Notes under the pieces: model-generated
What the model was told of the DNA's origin: nothing
What the model saw: the letters and a program-made list of their open reading frames with translations, nothing else
Database searches by the model: none
In this document: piece by piece, positions 62,605-64,000 of the stretch
Layout: each line of letters begins with the position of its first letter
Numbering within the stretch: the first letter of the stretch is position 1
Position numbers and translations under genes: made by a program
DNA from: Alkalimarinus sediminis
GTDB lineage: Bacteria > Pseudomonadota > Gammaproteobacteria > Pseudomonadales > Oleiphilaceae
DNA: 64,000 nt
Direction: 5' to 3'
Assembly (NCBI RefSeq): GCF_026427595.1
Contig: NZ_CP101527.1
Coordinates: forward strand, 3,343,001 to 3,407,000

Positions 62605-63243
62605 ATGGATAACCATCCTAGCTCGAATAGCATTTTTGATAAACCCTCCCTCAGACGTGAAATGCGCAGAAAGAGACGCGCGCTATCGCCACGTCAACAG
62701 AAGCAAGCCGCACAAAAACTAAAGTCTACACTGACCCTTAGTCCGCTTTTTAACCGCAGCAAACATACTGCTATCTATTTACCTAATGATGGTGAAATAG
62801 ACCCTACGCGGTTTATCTCGATGCTATGGAAAAGTAAAAAGCGTTGTTATCTACCGGTGCTCCATCCAACTAAAAAGAACTGTCTTTGGTTTTATCATTA
62901 CACGCCAAAAACCATACTCAAAAAAAATAGATTTGGCATTCCTGAACCCTCGATCAAAAACAAAACTAGAATTTCACCCTGGGCTCTAAACTTAGTACTT
63001 TTTCCATTAGTGGCATTTGATAAGCAAGGTGGAAGGCTAGGCATGGGAGGCGGATTTTATGATCGTACGTTTGAGTTTACACGAACTCGCAAACTGGGAG
63101 AAATGGGTACCAGAACCCAACTTTATGGACTAGCACATCACTTTCAAAAGGTAGAGGCACTACCCGTAGAGCGGTGGGATGTTCCACTACACGGCATCGC
63201 TACTGAGAAACAGCTGTTTTTTACCAGACAGAAACAACATTAA
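62605..63243 (+). CDS. ygfA: 5-formyltetrahydrofolate cyclo-ligase
   Basis: A 212-residue enzyme with the family blocks SLRREMRRKRRAL, IYLPNDGEIDPTRF and the C-terminal GRLGMGGGFYDRTFE. It converts 5-formyl-THF to 5,10-methenyl-THF. It lies just after the 6S RNA gene and may be cotranscribed with it. Confidence 0.92.
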   Translation: MDNHPSSNSIFDKPSLRREMRRKRRALSPRQQKQAAQKLKSTLTLSPLFNRSKHTAIYLPNDGEIDPTRFISMLWKSKKRCYLPVLHPTKKNCLWFYHYTPKTILKKNRFGIPEPSIKNKTRISPWALNLVLFPLVAFDKQGGRLGMGGGFYDRTFEFTRTRKLGEMGTRTQLYGLAHHFQKVEALPVERWDVPLHGIATEKQLFFTRQKQH

Positions 63244-63276
63244 AGGCGCTATTCAGGCAAAACAGCGCTTCTATCG

Positions 63277-63406
63277 GTCAAAGTACCTTCTATCTGTCAA
63301 AGTACCTTCTACCTGTCAAAGTACCTTCTATCTGTCAAAGTACCTTCTATCTGTCAAAGTACTTTCTATCTGTCAAAGTACCTTCTATCCGTCAAAGTAC
63401 TTTGCT
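63277..63406. repeat. 19-bp tandem repeat, nearly seven copies
   Basis: GTCAAAGTACCTTCTATCT repeats at 63277, 63296, 63315, 63334, 63353, 63372 and 63391 (last partial), with a few C-T changes. It begins 34 bp after the ygfA stop. The period is not a multiple of three, so the overlapping open frame is not a gene. Confidence 0.95.
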
Positions 63407-63442
63407 AACTATTCAAAGCACCCGATCAATGAGTGCATTAAA

Positions 63443-63586
63443 TTAATTCTCGGCAAGCGTTTGTACCGTTTTCAACTGGGCAATGCGTGGTTCATCATCT
63501 GACAAAATCGATGCAAACCCCGTAGCAGCTAAACCGAGGCAAAACAAAAATACGATTGCAACCATGCTATCTGGCTTACGTTTCAT
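63443..63586 (-). CDS. 47-residue single-pass membrane protein
   Basis: ATG at 63586, TAA at 63443-63445. GGGGGA lies four bases upstream of the ATG, a strong ribosome site. The peptide has a basic start (MKRKPDS), a membrane helix (MVAIVFLFCLGLAATGF) and an acidic/polar C-terminus. Too short for usual gene callers. No family recognised. It faces ygfA across the 19-bp repeat array. Confidence 0.6.
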   Translation of the reverse strand: MKRKPDSMVAIVFLFCLGLAATGFASILSDDEPRIAQLKTVQTLAEN

Positions 63587-63856
63587 AGATCCCCCAAAGA
63601 TCCATCATTACATTTCTGTAGATTTGAGGCCGTCCATGCACTCATTGTTGTTATTTGAGCATCCGTACTATTAGTTACATCTCAATTTCGATGCTTTCTA
63701 ATTATCAATTAGTTGAAGCAGCATTACAAACTGTAACATAACTCATAATGCTAACCTTAAGATATCGCATATTCAACATTTGTCCAGTTTTAGAACAAAA
63801 TTCATCCAAATAGCGAGAGGAATTGGGATAAAGACTCAAAAGTGTAGGATGATAGG

Positions 63857-64000
63857 CTATGTTTGTGCACTATAACGCATTGCATATAGACGATAACCAC
63901 CCGCTAATGCCAAGCAAATTGCAACAGGGGCTAATAGTGCCTTAAATTCAAATATGCGGAATAGATAGGCTCCCAAAACACCTCCCACGATAAAACCCGA
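63857..64000 (-). CDS. DUF1275 family membrane protein, C-terminal part only
   Basis: The last 47 codons of a leftward gene whose start lies beyond the window. The residues read VGGVLGAYLF, then FKALLAPVAICLALAGGYRLYAMR and a short end. This is the typical final helix pair of DUF1275 (YoaK-like) proteins. Stop TAG at 63857-63859. Confidence 0.6.
   Translation of the reverse strand, partial: SGFIVGGVLGAYLFRIFEFKALLAPVAICLALAGGYRLYAMRYSAQT

Noticed and set aside
63179-63502. 107-codon frame after ygfA
   Set aside because: It overlaps ygfA and then reads through the 19-bp repeat array, giving periodic SKYLLSV/STFY-like peptide; an artefact of repetition.

Overview
The window looks like a chromosomal segment of a marine gammaproteobacterium of the Oleiphilus/Marinobacter type. 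The order ygfB-pepP-ubiH-ubiI, zapB-like-zapA-6S RNA-ygfA, ubiE-ubiJ-ubiB-hisI-hisE-tatABC-rsmE and glrK-qseG-glrR is gammaproteobacterial. A wax-ester synthase, an acyl-CoA synthetase, crotonase and PHA-granule-type genes, and a DesT-type desaturase system, point to a lipid-storing or hydrocarbon-associated lifestyle. Base composition is moderate (mid-40s % G+C by eye). The taxonomic placement is inference.

Layout. 1-8850: the end of a degenerate GGDEF/EAL sensor with a cupredoxin partner, then cbiX, lipocalin, epimerase and a MerR-family regulator transcribed leftward. These face a rightward FAD oxidoreductase / DUF523-DUF1722 pair across a striking array of TGTACA boxes (light/oxidative-stress type regulon). 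8849-11622: a gene-free region dominated by nine head-to-tail copies of a 242-bp, hairpin-rich unit with no length variation. 11623-15704: the glrK-qseG-glrR two-component operon (leftward) and, divergent, an EF-hand protein behind a sigma-54 promoter and GlrR-like upstream boxes. 15847-19482: GAF histidine kinase, RecQ, DUF2956.

19655-26624: a six-gene rightward run encoding a FUSC/OM-factor/DUF1656/HlyD efflux system, a K+ channel and an AI-2E family transporter. 26677-32229: desT facing a ferredoxin reductase/desaturase pair with three DesT-like operators, followed by two unrecognised proteins and a lipase-like lipoprotein. 32496-45797: GGDEF enzyme, saccharopine-dehydrogenase-like enzyme, SOS-regulated yebG, phosphoesterase, CDP-archaeol-synthase-like protein, solute-binding protein, wax-ester synthase, two hydrolase/lipid genes and a crotonase. 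46042-48367: acyl-CoA synthetase and a PHA-granule-type small protein.

48662-63243: housekeeping block for ubiquinone synthesis, histidine synthesis, Tat export, rRNA methylation, a second ubiquinone hydroxylase operon, cell division (zapA/zapB-like), 6S RNA and formyl-THF cycloligase. The right edge has a tiny membrane protein and the tail of a DUF1275 protein. Many intergenic regions carry short exact tandem repeats (9, 14, 15, 16, 17 and 19 bp) as well as the 242-bp array, an unusual density of tandem duplication for one window.
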